Shown piece by piece: positions 17,297 through 24,695 of a stretch of DNA of 64,000 nt. This DNA is from Sediminibacterium sp. GTDB lineage: Bacteria > Bacteroidota > Bacteroidia > Chitinophagales > Chitinophagaceae. Location: NCBI GenBank assembly GCA_030726065.1, contig JANREK010000046.1, positions 1 to 64,000 on the forward strand. The letters are read 5' to 3'. Position 1 is the first letter of the stretch. Each line of letters starts with the position of its first letter. The translations under genes and the position numbers were made by a program. Under the pieces are notes generated by a model. The model saw only the letters and a program-made list of their open reading frames with translations, was not told the DNA's origin and made no database searches.

Positions 17297-18169
17297 TTAT
17301 TTTTTTAGTGCATTTGCCATTGTAATTCCAATGTCTGCAGGACTAGCGCAAACGTGAATCCCACATTCCTCCATGATTTTCATTTTAGCAGCTGCAGTAT
17401 CGTCTGCGCCGCCAACAATCGCGCCAGCGTGACCCATGCGTCGGCCTGGAGGCGCTGTTTGACCTGCAATAAATCCGACTACCGGTTTTTTCAAATTATC
17501 TTTGATCCAATTTGCAGCATCTGCCTCCATGCTTCCACCAATTTCACCAATCATGATAATACCCTCAGTTGCTGGATCATTCATTAATAATTCTACTGCT
17601 TCTTTAGTTGTAGTTCCAATAATTGGATCACCTCCAATTCCAATGGCTGTTGAAACACCCAAGCCAGCTTTAACTGCTTGATCAGCTGCTTCATAGGTAA
17701 GCGTTCCACTTTTTGAAACAATGCCAATAGTTCCTTTCTTAAAAATAAATCCTGGCATGATACCCACTTTACATTCTTCTGCGGTAATGATACCTGGACA
17801 ATTGGGTCCTATTAAACGAGTAGTTTTACCTAATAAATAGTTTTTTGCTTTAATCATATCCTGCACAGGAATACCTTCCGTAATACATACAACTAAAGCA
17901 ATATTTGCATCCGCCGCTTCCATGATTGCATCCGCAGCAAAAGCAGGAGGTACAAAAATGATACTCACATCAGCACCTGTATTTTTTACGGCATCTGCAA
18001 CGGTGTTAAATACGGGTCTATCTAAATGGGTAGTTCCACCTTTATCTGGAGTTACGCCGCCCACTAATTGGGTTCCATATTCGATCATTTGACTTGCATG
18101 AAAACTACCTTCAGTTCCGGTAAAACCTTGAACGATGACCTTTGAGTTTTTATTAACTAATACTGACAT
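17297..18169 (-). CDS. sucD: Succinyl-CoA ligase alpha subunit
   Basis: Works with SucC in the TCA cycle to convert succinyl-CoA to succinate with nucleotide triphosphate formation. The 290-residue protein has the CoA-binding Rossmann domain ([28 protein letters not shown]), the IGPNCPG block, and the phospho-histidine segment [11 protein letters not shown] near residue 245. Length is standard. sucC is not adjacent here, so the two subunits are encoded apart. The promoter candidate TATTTTTG lies at 18196-18203 and a strong terminator follows the gene. Confidence 0.96.
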   Translation of the reverse strand: MSVLVNKNSKVIVQGFTGTEGSFHASQMIEYGTQLVGGVTPDKGGTTHLDRPVFNTVADAVKNTGADVSIIFVPPAFAADAIMEAADANIALVVCITEGIPVQDMIKAKNYLLGKTTRLIGPNCPGIITAEECKVGIMPGFIFKKGTIGIVSKSGTLTYEAADQAVKAGLGVSTAIGIGGDPIIGTTTKEAVELLMNDPATEGIIMIGEIGGSMEADAANWIKDNLKKPVVGFIAGQTAPPGRRMGHAGAIVGGADDTAAAKMKIMEECGIHVCASPADIGITMANALKK

Positions 18170-18195
18170 TATGCGGGAATTTGTTATTTGTGGCG

Positions 18196-18203
18196 CAAAA
18201 ATA
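18196..18203 (-). promoter_or_regulatory. sucD promoter -7 element TATTTTTG
   Basis: Minus-strand TATTTTTG fits TAnnTTTG and lies 26 bases before the sucD start codon. No clear -33 TTG was assigned. Confidence 0.4.
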
Positions 18204-18276
18204 GGCTAAACCCAGTTTTTTTGCCCTTATTTCTCAACAAAAATTCTATGTTTTTTTATAAATGGCTTTCATGTAG

Positions 18277-18284
18277 TACTTTTG
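18277..18284 (+). promoter_or_regulatory. efp promoter -7 element TACTTTTG
   Basis: TACTTTTG fits TAnnTTTG and lies 30 bases before the efp ATG. It overlaps an alternative upstream start in the same frame (18282), which argues that ATG 18315 is the real one. Confidence 0.5.
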
Positions 18285-18314
18285 TCCCTCGTCAGACAAA
18301 TAAAAATTAAAATT

Positions 18315-18878
18315 ATGGCAACAACATCAGACATTAGTCGTGGAATGATTCTAAAATTGGACAATAATTTATATACTGTAGTGGAGTTTGGAGAAAACAA
18401 AACTGCTAGAGCGGCTGCTAAAATTTGGGCTAAGCTTAAAGGAGTAGATAACAAAAGATCAATTGAAAAGACTTGGAATAGTGGTGAAAACATTTTCCCT
18501 GTGCGTGTTGAAAAAAAGACCTATCAATTCCTTTATAAAGATGACAGTGGCTATAACCTTATGAATAATGAGACTTTTGAGCAAATCGCAATGGCTGAGG
18601 AAATGATTGATGCCCCGCAATACTTGATTGAAGGTGCTGAAGTATTTGTATTTATGAATACCGAAACCGAAATGCCTATTGGTGCTGAGTTGGCTGAAAA
18701 AATCGAAGTGTTGATTACCTATTGCGAAAATGGGGTGAAAGGGGATACTGCAACGCGTGCTTTGAAAGCAGCAACGATTGAATCAGGCGCAACCGTGATG
18801 GTGCCTTTATTTGTAAATGAAGGAGAAAGAATCAGAATTAATACTAAGAATGGGGAATATGTAGAGCGCGTTAAATAA
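18315..18878 (+). CDS. efp: Elongation factor P, with Arg at the tip position
   Basis: Relieves ribosome stalling at proline runs. The 187-residue protein has the three EF-P domains: KOW-like N-terminal domain, central OB domain (TYQFLYKDDSGYNLMNNETFEQ) and C-terminal OB domain ending NTKNGEYVERVK. The tip loop that normally reads KPGKG is replaced: after VVEF the sequence is GENKTARAAAKIWAKLKG, putting Arg (residue 32) where E. coli has modified Lys34. It resembles, by eye, the NKSGRNAA loop of rhamnosylated proteobacterial EF-P. The start at 18315 gives the usual MATTSDI beginning. It is transcribed alone, followed by two tandem terminators. Confidence 0.93.
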   Translation: MATTSDISRGMILKLDNNLYTVVEFGENKTARAAAKIWAKLKGVDNKRSIEKTWNSGENIFPVRVEKKTYQFLYKDDSGYNLMNNETFEQIAMAEEMIDAPQYLIEGAEVFVFMNTETEMPIGAELAEKIEVLITYCENGVKGDTATRALKAATIESGATVMVPLFVNEGERIRINTKNGEYVERVK

Positions 18879-18883
18879 TTTTA

Positions 18884-18920
18884 AAAATGTCCCGAAGCTT
18901 CGGGACATTTTTGTTTTTTA
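18884..18920 (+). terminator. efp terminator 1
   Basis: AAATGTCCCGAAG pairs with CTTCGGGACATTT directly after the efp stop, followed by TTTGTTTTTT. A perfect stem plus T-tract supports a strong rho-independent terminator. Confidence 0.9.
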
Positions 18921-18946
18921 GCCTTTAAATAGGCCTAAAATAGCTT

Positions 18947-18977
18947 AAAATACCCCGAATTCTCGGGGTATTTTTTT
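18947..18977 (+). terminator. efp terminator 2 (tandem)
   Basis: AAAATACCCCGA (18947-18958) and TCGGGGTATTTT (18963-18974) form a 12-bp stem with loop ATTC, and the T-run continues to 18977. It is a second complete terminator about 30 bases after the first, isolating accB from efp. Confidence 0.85.
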
Positions 18978-19065
18978 GGCAAAAAATGGCCATTTTTAAT
19001 AAAAAAAGCCACTTTTTTTATGGTTTATACCAAAAAAACACCAATTTTACCCAAAATTGCCAAAT

Positions 19066-19536
19066 ATGGACTTGAAACAAATTCATGATTTAATTAAAGT
19101 AGTTAACAAGAGTAATATCGGTGAAATTAGCATCGAAGATAAGGATGGTAAAGTAACCATTAAGCAAAAGGAAGAAAAGGTAACTGTTACTAAAGCTCCT
19201 GCGCAAATGTATACTTCAGGTCCTGCAGCTCCAGTTGCACAAGCAGCCCCTGCGGCATCAACATCAGTTGCTCCTGCAGCTCCTGTTGCAAGCAACTTGA
19301 TTACCATTAAAAGTCCAATGATTGGAACATTTTATCGTCGCGCTTCTCCAGATAAGCCATTGATGGCTGAGGAAGGAACAGAAGTGAGCCCAGGTAAAGT
19401 GGTATGTATCATTGAAGCCATGAAATTATTTAACGAAATTGAAAGTGAGGTAAAAGGTACCATCGTTAAAATATTGGTGGAAGATGCTAGCCCAGTGGAA
19501 TATGACCAGCCTTTGTTCTTAGTTGAACCCGCATAG
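19066..19536 (+). CDS. accB: Biotin carboxyl carrier protein of acetyl-CoA carboxylase
   Basis: Carries biotin between the carboxylase and carboxyltransferase steps of malonyl-CoA synthesis. The 156-residue protein has an N-terminal docking segment (MDLKQIHDLIKVVNKSN), an Ala/Pro-rich linker (about 50-80) and a biotinyl domain with the biotinylation motif EAMKL (Lys about 120). I chose ATG 19066; a TTG nine bases upstream is in frame but unnecessary. It is followed after 33 bases by accC, the usual pair. Confidence 0.95.
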   Translation: MDLKQIHDLIKVVNKSNIGEISIEDKDGKVTIKQKEEKVTVTKAPAQMYTSGPAAPVAQAAPAASTSVAPAAPVASNLITIKSPMIGTFYRRASPDKPLMAEEGTEVSPGKVVCIIEAMKLFNEIESEVKGTIVKILVEDASPVEYDQPLFLVEPA

Positions 19537-19569
19537 GCTTGATCCCATTTTCTAATTTAAATTAAAAAA

Positions 19570-20907
19570 ATGTTTAAAAAGATATTGATAGCCAATCGTG
19601 GCGAAATTGCTTTGCGTATTATCAGAACCTGTCGCGAGATGGGTATTAAAACAGTAGCAGTTTATTCTACTGCTGATAAAGATAGTTTACATGTAAAGTT
19701 TGCAGATGAGGCGGTTTGTGTTGGAGGTCCTAAAGGACAAGAGTCCTATTTGAATATTCCACATATCATGGCGGCTTGTGAAATTACCAACGCCGATGCA
19801 GTTCATCCTGGATATGGATTTTTAGCAGAGAATGCAAAGTTCGCGCAAATATGTGCGGACCATGGTATTAAATTTATTGGCCCCACACTAGATATGATTA
19901 ATAAAATGGGGGACAAGATTACTGCGAAAGAAACCATGATTAAAGCGGGTGTCCCTGTGGTTCCGGGTGGAGAAGGTTTATTAGAGAGTGTAGATGCTGC
20001 AAAAAAATTAGCCAAAGAAATAGTTTATCCAGTGATCATTAAAGCAACTGCTGGTGGTGGCGGAAAGGGTATGCGTGTAGTTTGGAAAGAAGAAGATATT
20101 GAAAAAGCATATAATGATGCAAAAATGGAAGCAGGTGCAAGTTTTAAAAATGATGGCTTGTATATGGAAAAATTTGTGGAGGAACCAAGGCATATCGAAA
20201 TTCAAGTAGCGGGTGATCAATATGGAAATGTTTGTCATTTAAGTGAGCGTGATTGTTCTATTCAACGCAGACACCAAAAATTAGTCGAAGAATCTCCTTC
20301 TCCATTTATGACCCCTGAATTAAGACAACGTATGGGTGATGCTGCTATTAAAGCTGCTTCTGCCATTAATTATGAAAGCGTTGGTACGGTGGAGTTTTTA
20401 GTGGATAAGCATCGCAATTTTTATTTCATGGAAATGAATACGCGTATTCAAGTGGAACATTGCGTTACAGAGGAAGTGGTAAGTTATGATTTAATCAAGG
20501 AGCAAATAAAGATAGCAGCGGGTGAAAAAATTTCCGGTCGTAATTACGAACCACAATTACACGCTATCGAATGTCGTATCAATGCTGAAGATCCTTACAA
20601 TGATTTCAGACCTTCCCCAGGAAAGATTACTGTTTTACATACACCCGGCGGACACGGTGTGCGTGTAGATAGTCATGTTTATGCAGGTTATGTGATTCCG
20701 CCATATTACGATTCAATGATTGGTAAATTAATCACAGTTGCACAAACACGTGAGGAAGCGATCAATACTATGTATCGTGCCTTAAGTGAATACGTAATTG
20801 AAGGCGTACACACAACCATTCCTTTTCATTTACAATTAATGCAAAATGAAGATTTTAGAAAAGGAAACTTCACGACCAAATTTTTAGAAACATTTAAGTT
20901 GAAGTAA
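19570..20907 (+). CDS. accC: Acetyl-CoA carboxylase, biotin carboxylase subunit
   Basis: ATP-dependent carboxylation of the biotin on AccB, first step of fatty acid synthesis. The 445-residue ATP-grasp enzyme shows [20 protein letters not shown] at the N-terminus, the glycine-rich ATP loop [12 protein letters not shown] (about 157-168), the [20 protein letters not shown] block, and the active-site segment [14 protein letters not shown]. Length is normal. It forms an operon with accB and ends at strong hairpins shared with the converging glutamine synthetase gene. Confidence 0.97.
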   Translation: MFKKILIANRGEIALRIIRTCREMGIKTVAVYSTADKDSLHVKFADEAVCVGGPKGQESYLNIPHIMAACEITNADAVHPGYGFLAENAKFAQICADHGIKFIGPTLDMINKMGDKITAKETMIKAGVPVVPGGEGLLESVDAAKKLAKEIVYPVIIKATAGGGGKGMRVVWKEEDIEKAYNDAKMEAGASFKNDGLYMEKFVEEPRHIEIQVAGDQYGNVCHLSERDCSIQRRHQKLVEESPSPFMTPELRQRMGDAAIKAASAINYESVGTVEFLVDKHRNFYFMEMNTRIQVEHCVTEEVVSYDLIKEQIKIAAGEKISGRNYEPQLHAIECRINAEDPYNDFRPSPGKITVLHTPGGHGVRVDSHVYAGYVIPPYYDSMIGKLITVAQTREEAINTMYRALSEYVIEGVHTTIPFHLQLMQNEDFRKGNFTTKFLETFKLK

Positions 20908-20952
20908 TTTTTATGTAGCTTTTAAGAGAAATAAAAAAGCTACATAAAAATT
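20906..20952. terminator. accC terminator hairpin
   Basis: AATTTTTATGTAGCTTTT and AAAAGCTACATAAAAATT flank a loop of roughly ten bases. The long A/T-flanked stem right after the accC stop can act on either strand between the converging genes. Confidence 0.75.
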
Positions 20953-20965
20953 CTCTGGTAAAATT

Positions 20966-20998
20966 AAAAAGGGAGCCCCATAAAGGAGCTCCCTTTTT
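20966..20998. terminator. Bidirectional terminator between accC and GSIII gene
   Basis: AAAAAGGGAGC (20966-20976) pairs with GCTCCCTTTTT (20988-20998), flanked by A and T runs, so it can terminate in both directions. It lies 28 bases from the stop of the minus-strand glutamine synthetase. Confidence 0.8.
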
Positions 20999-21026
20999 GT
21001 TGGGATATTATCTTTCAAAAATATTG

Positions 21027-23219
21027 TTATCTTAAAAACAACATTTCTCTGTACTTAGGTAAGGTCCATAATTCGTCATCAACCAATTGCTCTAATTTAT
21101 CAACGTGGTAACGGATTTTATCAAAGTATTGCGCCTTCACTTTTGCTTCATAAGCAATTGCTTTTTCTCTTGAATCAGTAAGGTTATTGGTTACTTTTCT
21201 TTCTTCCACCATCGCGTAAGTATTTTCATACACTTGTTGGATATGCGTACTTACATCCTTTAATAAAGTTAGTTGGCCTTTGTATAATTTTTCAGGTAAT
21301 GCAGCTTCGCGTAGTAAGCTTACATTTTTTAATAAATCATTTTGGTATTTAATTGCCGCTGGAATAATATGGTTGGTGGCTAAGTCACCCATCACGCGCG
21401 CTTCAATTTGTACTTTTTTAATATAAGTTTCTAATTCAATTTCATAACGCGCTTCTAACTCCGCATGTGTGAAAATACCATTGTCCTTAAATAATTTCTT
21501 GGATTTTTCAGTCACCATTGCATCTAATGCAACAGGGGTCGTTTTTAAATTAGGTAAGCCTCTTTTTTCTGCTTCCTTATGCCACTCTTCGCTATAGCCA
21601 TCGCCTTCAAATAAAATCTTTTTACTAGATACAATGTACTTTTGAATCACTTGCATGATCGCGATTTCCTTTTTATCCCCTTTCTCTATTAAAGTGTCGA
21701 CTTCTGCGGCAAATTTTACTAAGGTATCAGCAATAATGGTATTTAAAACTGTCATTGGATGTCCGCAGTTAGCAGTGGATCCTACCGCACGGAATTCAAA
21801 TTTATTTCCAGTGAATGCAAAAGGGGAAGTCCTGTTACGATCGGTGTTGTCAATCATTAACTCAGGAATACTTCTATGTAAATCTAATTTTAAAATCGCT
21901 TCATCTTGTTCATCAAATTTTCCACCTACTCTTGTTTCCACATCGTTCAATACTTTGGTTAAGTATTCCCCAATAAATACGGAAATGATTGCAGGGGGAG
22001 CTTCGTTGGCACCTAATCTAAAATCATTAGAAGCGGATGCAATCGATGCTCTTAATATATCAGCATAATCATGCACTGCTTTAATAGTGTTTACAAAAAA
22101 GGTTAAAAACATCAAATTGGTCTTTGGCGTTTTACCTGGTGCTAATAAATTAATGCCAGTATCAGTCGCCATACTCCAGTTATTGTGTTTACCACTTCCG
22201 TTAATACCAGCAAATGGTTTTTCATGTAACAATACCACCAAGCGGTGACGTTTTGCAACGCGTGTCATTACATCCATTAATAAAATGTTATGATCCACAG
22301 CGATATTACATTCTTCAAAAATAGGGGCACACTCAAATTGTGCAGGTGCTACTTCATTATGTCTTGTTCTTAAAGGGATACCTAATTTGTATGCTTCATT
22401 TTCATAGTCGCGCATGAATGCATAAATTCTTTCAGGGATAGATCCAAAATAATGATCTTCTAATTGTTGGCCTTTTGCAGGGGCTGAACCAAATACAGTC
22501 CGACCGCATTGTACTAAATCGGGACGTGCATTAACCAATGCTTCATCAATCACAAAATATTCTTGCTCCCAACCTAAAGTAGGAACCACCTTTGAAATAT
22601 TTTTATCAAAATAGTTACAAACAGTAACCGCTGCTTTGTTGACTGCTTCTACTGCTTTCATCAATGGTGCTTTATAGTCCAATGATTCACCGGTGTAGGC
22701 AATAAATATTGTCGGGATACATAATGTTTTACCACTTCCTATTTCAATAATGAATGCAGGGGAGGATGGATCCCATGCAGAATATCCTCTAGCTTCAAAA
22801 GTGGCTCTTAATCCACCATTTGGAAAGGAAGATGCATCTGGTTCTTGTTGTATTAAAGCAGCACCATCAAATTCTTCAATAGCAGTGCCATCCGATTTTA
22901 ATGTAAAAAATGAATCATGTTTTTCAGCAGTCGCGCCACTCAATGGTTGAAACCAGTGGGTAAAGTGTGTTACGCCTTTACTCTCTGCCCATGATCTTAA
23001 TCCTGTTGCAATTTGGTTAGCTACAGCACGATCAATTTTTTTTGCGACCTTATTACTATTAACTAAGCTTTTATAAGCTTCATCACTTAAAAATTCTCTT
23101 GCTGTATTTAAAGTAAAAACGCTTTCATTAAAAATGGTCGTGATTTTATGTGCATTAACATTGGGTGTGGGTGTTACAACATGACTTACATGTTTAACGG
23201 CCTCGGTTCTAAGTGACAT
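21027..23219 (-). CDS. glnN: Glutamine synthetase type III
   Basis: Makes glutamine from glutamate and ammonia with ATP. At 730 residues it is far longer than GSI or GSII and matches the GSIII family of Bacteroidota and cyanobacteria: N-terminal TIFNESVFTLNTAREFL, GVTHFTHWFQPLSGATAEKHD, the catalytic segments WEQEYFVID, RTRHNEVAPAQFECAP, INGSGKHNNWS and FRLGANEAPPAIISVFIG, and a long C-terminal helical region (about 560-730). It lies 149 bases downstream of a GSII gene on the same strand, but a terminator and a TACCTTTG promoter between them suggest separate transcription. Confidence 0.95.
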   Translation of the reverse strand: MSLRTEAVKHVSHVVTPTPNVNAHKITTIFNESVFTLNTAREFLSDEAYKSLVNSNKVAKKIDRAVANQIATGLRSWAESKGVTHFTHWFQPLSGATAEKHDSFFTLKSDGTAIEEFDGAALIQQEPDASSFPNGGLRATFEARGYSAWDPSSPAFIIEIGSGKTLCIPTIFIAYTGESLDYKAPLMKAVEAVNKAAVTVCNYFDKNISKVVPTLGWEQEYFVIDEALVNARPDLVQCGRTVFGSAPAKGQQLEDHYFGSIPERIYAFMRDYENEAYKLGIPLRTRHNEVAPAQFECAPIFEECNIAVDHNILLMDVMTRVAKRHRLVVLLHEKPFAGINGSGKHNNWSMATDTGINLLAPGKTPKTNLMFLTFFVNTIKAVHDYADILRASIASASNDFRLGANEAPPAIISVFIGEYLTKVLNDVETRVGGKFDEQDEAILKLDLHRSIPELMIDNTDRNRTSPFAFTGNKFEFRAVGSTANCGHPMTVLNTIIADTLVKFAAEVDTLIEKGDKKEIAIMQVIQKYIVSSKKILFEGDGYSEEWHKEAEKRGLPNLKTTPVALDAMVTEKSKKLFKDNGIFTHAELEARYEIELETYIKKVQIEARVMGDLATNHIIPAAIKYQNDLLKNVSLLREAALPEKLYKGQLTLLKDVSTHIQQVYENTYAMVEERKVTNNLTDSREKAIAYEAKVKAQYFDKIRYHVDKLEQLVDDELWTLPKYREMLFLR

Positions 23220-23249
23220 ATTCGATTAAATTTTATATTAGCAATTGAA

Positions 23250-23257
23250 CAAAGGTA
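23250..23257 (-). promoter_or_regulatory. GSIII promoter -7 element TACCTTTG
   Basis: Minus-strand TACCTTTG is a perfect Bacteroidota -7 box, with a TTG 22 bases upstream, and lies about 30 bases before the GSIII start codon. It gives GSIII its own promoter downstream of the GSII terminator. Confidence 0.6.
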
Positions 23258-23284
23258 GGGGCAATAAGCTAGGAGTAATCAACA

Positions 23285-23314
23285 AAAAATCCCCCAAATT
23301 GGGAGATTTTGATC
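23285..23314 (-). terminator. GSII terminator
   Basis: On the minus strand AAAATCTCCCAA pairs with TTGGGGGATTTT (one G-U) followed by a T-run. It lies between the GSII stop and the GSIII promoter. Confidence 0.75.
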
Positions 23315-23368
23315 AAAAACCTTGTACGATTGAGAACTTAAGTCAATTTTAAACCTAATTATTGAACC

Positions 23369-24382
23369 TTAAACTTTTGAAGTTTTTACTGTTTTGATAA
23401 TTCTTGCAGCTACTTTATAAGGGTCAGCAGCAGAATTTGGACGACGATCTTCCAACCATCCTTTCCAACCTTTTTCTACCGCACCAATTGGGATACGGAT
23501 ACTAGCACCTCTGTCTGAAACCCCGAAAGAGAAATCATGGATACTTGCTGTTTCATGTTTACCCGTTAAACGTAAATGGTTATCTGCACCATAAACATCA
23601 ATATGCTCTTTTACAAATGGACGGAATGCTTCACAAATTGTATCATAAGTTTCTTTCTTACCACAAGTTCTTAAAGTGGTGTTAGAGAAATTCGCATGCA
23701 TCCCTGATCCGTTCCAATCTAAGGTACCTAATGGTTTGCAATGCCAGTTAATGGATACACCATAAGTCTCACCAATTCTTTCTAATAAGTAACGTGCAAT
23801 CCAAATTTGATCACCTGCTTCTTTTGCACCTTTTGAAAATATTTGGAATTCCCATTGTCCTGCAGCAACTTCTGCATTAATTCCCTCAATGTTCAAACCC
23901 GCGTCAATACAAGCGTCTAGATGTTCTTCAACAATATTTCTTCCGTATGCATTTTTAGCACCTACTGAACAATAGTAAGGTCCTTGTGGTCCAGGATATC
24001 CTCCTTCTGGAAAACCTAATGGTTTATCAGTAGCTGGATTCCATAAAAAATATTCTTGCTCAAAGCCAAACCAAAAATCATTATCATCATCTTCAATGGT
24101 TGCTCTTCCGTTAGTAGGATGAGGTGTACCATCTGAACTTAAAACTTCACACATTACTAAGTAGGCATTTTTGCGTTGTGGATCCTTGCAAATAAAAACA
24201 GGTTTTAATAAACAGTCACTTGAACCTCCTGGGGCTTGCTCCGTTGATGATCCATCAAAACACCAAACATCGCAGTCAGCTAATTTGCCACTGAAATCTT
24301 TTTCAACTTTTGTCTTACTTCTTAATGACTGTGTTGGTTTGTAACCATCTAGCCAAATGTACTCTAATTTAGAAACTGCCAT
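23369..24382 (-). CDS. glnII: Glutamine synthetase type II (eukaryote-like)
   Basis: A second, unrelated-size glutamine synthetase of 337 residues. It has the short GSII form: beta-grasp N-terminal domain (LEYIWLDGYKPTQSLRSKTK, then WCFDGSSTEQAPGGSSDC), catalytic WFGFEQEYFLW, GINAEVAAGQWEFQI, LDWNGSGMHANFS, and RLTGKHETASIHDFSFGVSDRGASIRI. No GSI-type adenylylation loop is apparent, as expected for the family. It sits upstream of GSIII on the same strand, with a terminator between, so the cell encodes at least two GS classes at one locus. The upstream region is very AT-rich, with a near -7 box TACCTTTT. Confidence 0.95.
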   Translation of the reverse strand: MAVSKLEYIWLDGYKPTQSLRSKTKVEKDFSGKLADCDVWCFDGSSTEQAPGGSSDCLLKPVFICKDPQRKNAYLVMCEVLSSDGTPHPTNGRATIEDDDNDFWFGFEQEYFLWNPATDKPLGFPEGGYPGPQGPYYCSVGAKNAYGRNIVEEHLDACIDAGLNIEGINAEVAAGQWEFQIFSKGAKEAGDQIWIARYLLERIGETYGVSINWHCKPLGTLDWNGSGMHANFSNTTLRTCGKKETYDTICEAFRPFVKEHIDVYGADNHLRLTGKHETASIHDFSFGVSDRGASIRIPIGAVEKGWKGWLEDRRPNSAADPYKVAARIIKTVKTSKV

Positions 24383-24695
24383 AGGGTAGGAAATTTAATA
24401 TTAATAAATAAAATATATGTTTAAAAAGGTATTTTTTACACGGTTTTGAGCGAAAATATATAAGAATATTATAAAAGTAAAATTTAAAACTTAAAAATTT
24501 TAATTTTTTTCCATAATATATTAACATTAAAATAATTAATAATATAATAACGCGTACAAAAGATTGATTATCAATAAATGCATATTCATTGAAGTGGATA
24601 CACATTTTAGTTGGGTATATGTTGGTAAATCAAGCAAATGCTTAAGGGGTCATTTTGTACCTTCGCGTCATCATAAAACGAATAATCCCATCCGA
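24383..24695. other. AT-rich divergent intergenic region, GSII to purL
   Basis: These 313 bases hold no credible gene. A frame leading into purL from 24564 is open but lacks family sequence. The region is strongly AT-rich and contains the palindrome ATTGATTATCAAT at 24563-24575 and a near-consensus purL -7 box TACCTTCG at 24658-24665. It must carry the divergent promoters of GSII and purL. Confidence 0.6.
24658..24665 (+). promoter_or_regulatory. purL promoter -7 element TACCTTCG
   Basis: One mismatch from TAnnTTTG, located 30 bases before the chosen purL ATG. It overlaps the longer open frame and so supports the start at 24696. No convincing -33 element was seen. Confidence 0.4.

Noticed and set aside
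19200-19300. Ala/Pro-rich repeat in accB as a DNA repeat element
   Set aside because: It is the normal flexible linker of biotin carboxyl carrier proteins.
21655-22068. 137-codon frame antisense to the GSIII gene
   Set aside because: It is a codon-bias shadow of an unmistakable glutamine synthetase gene.
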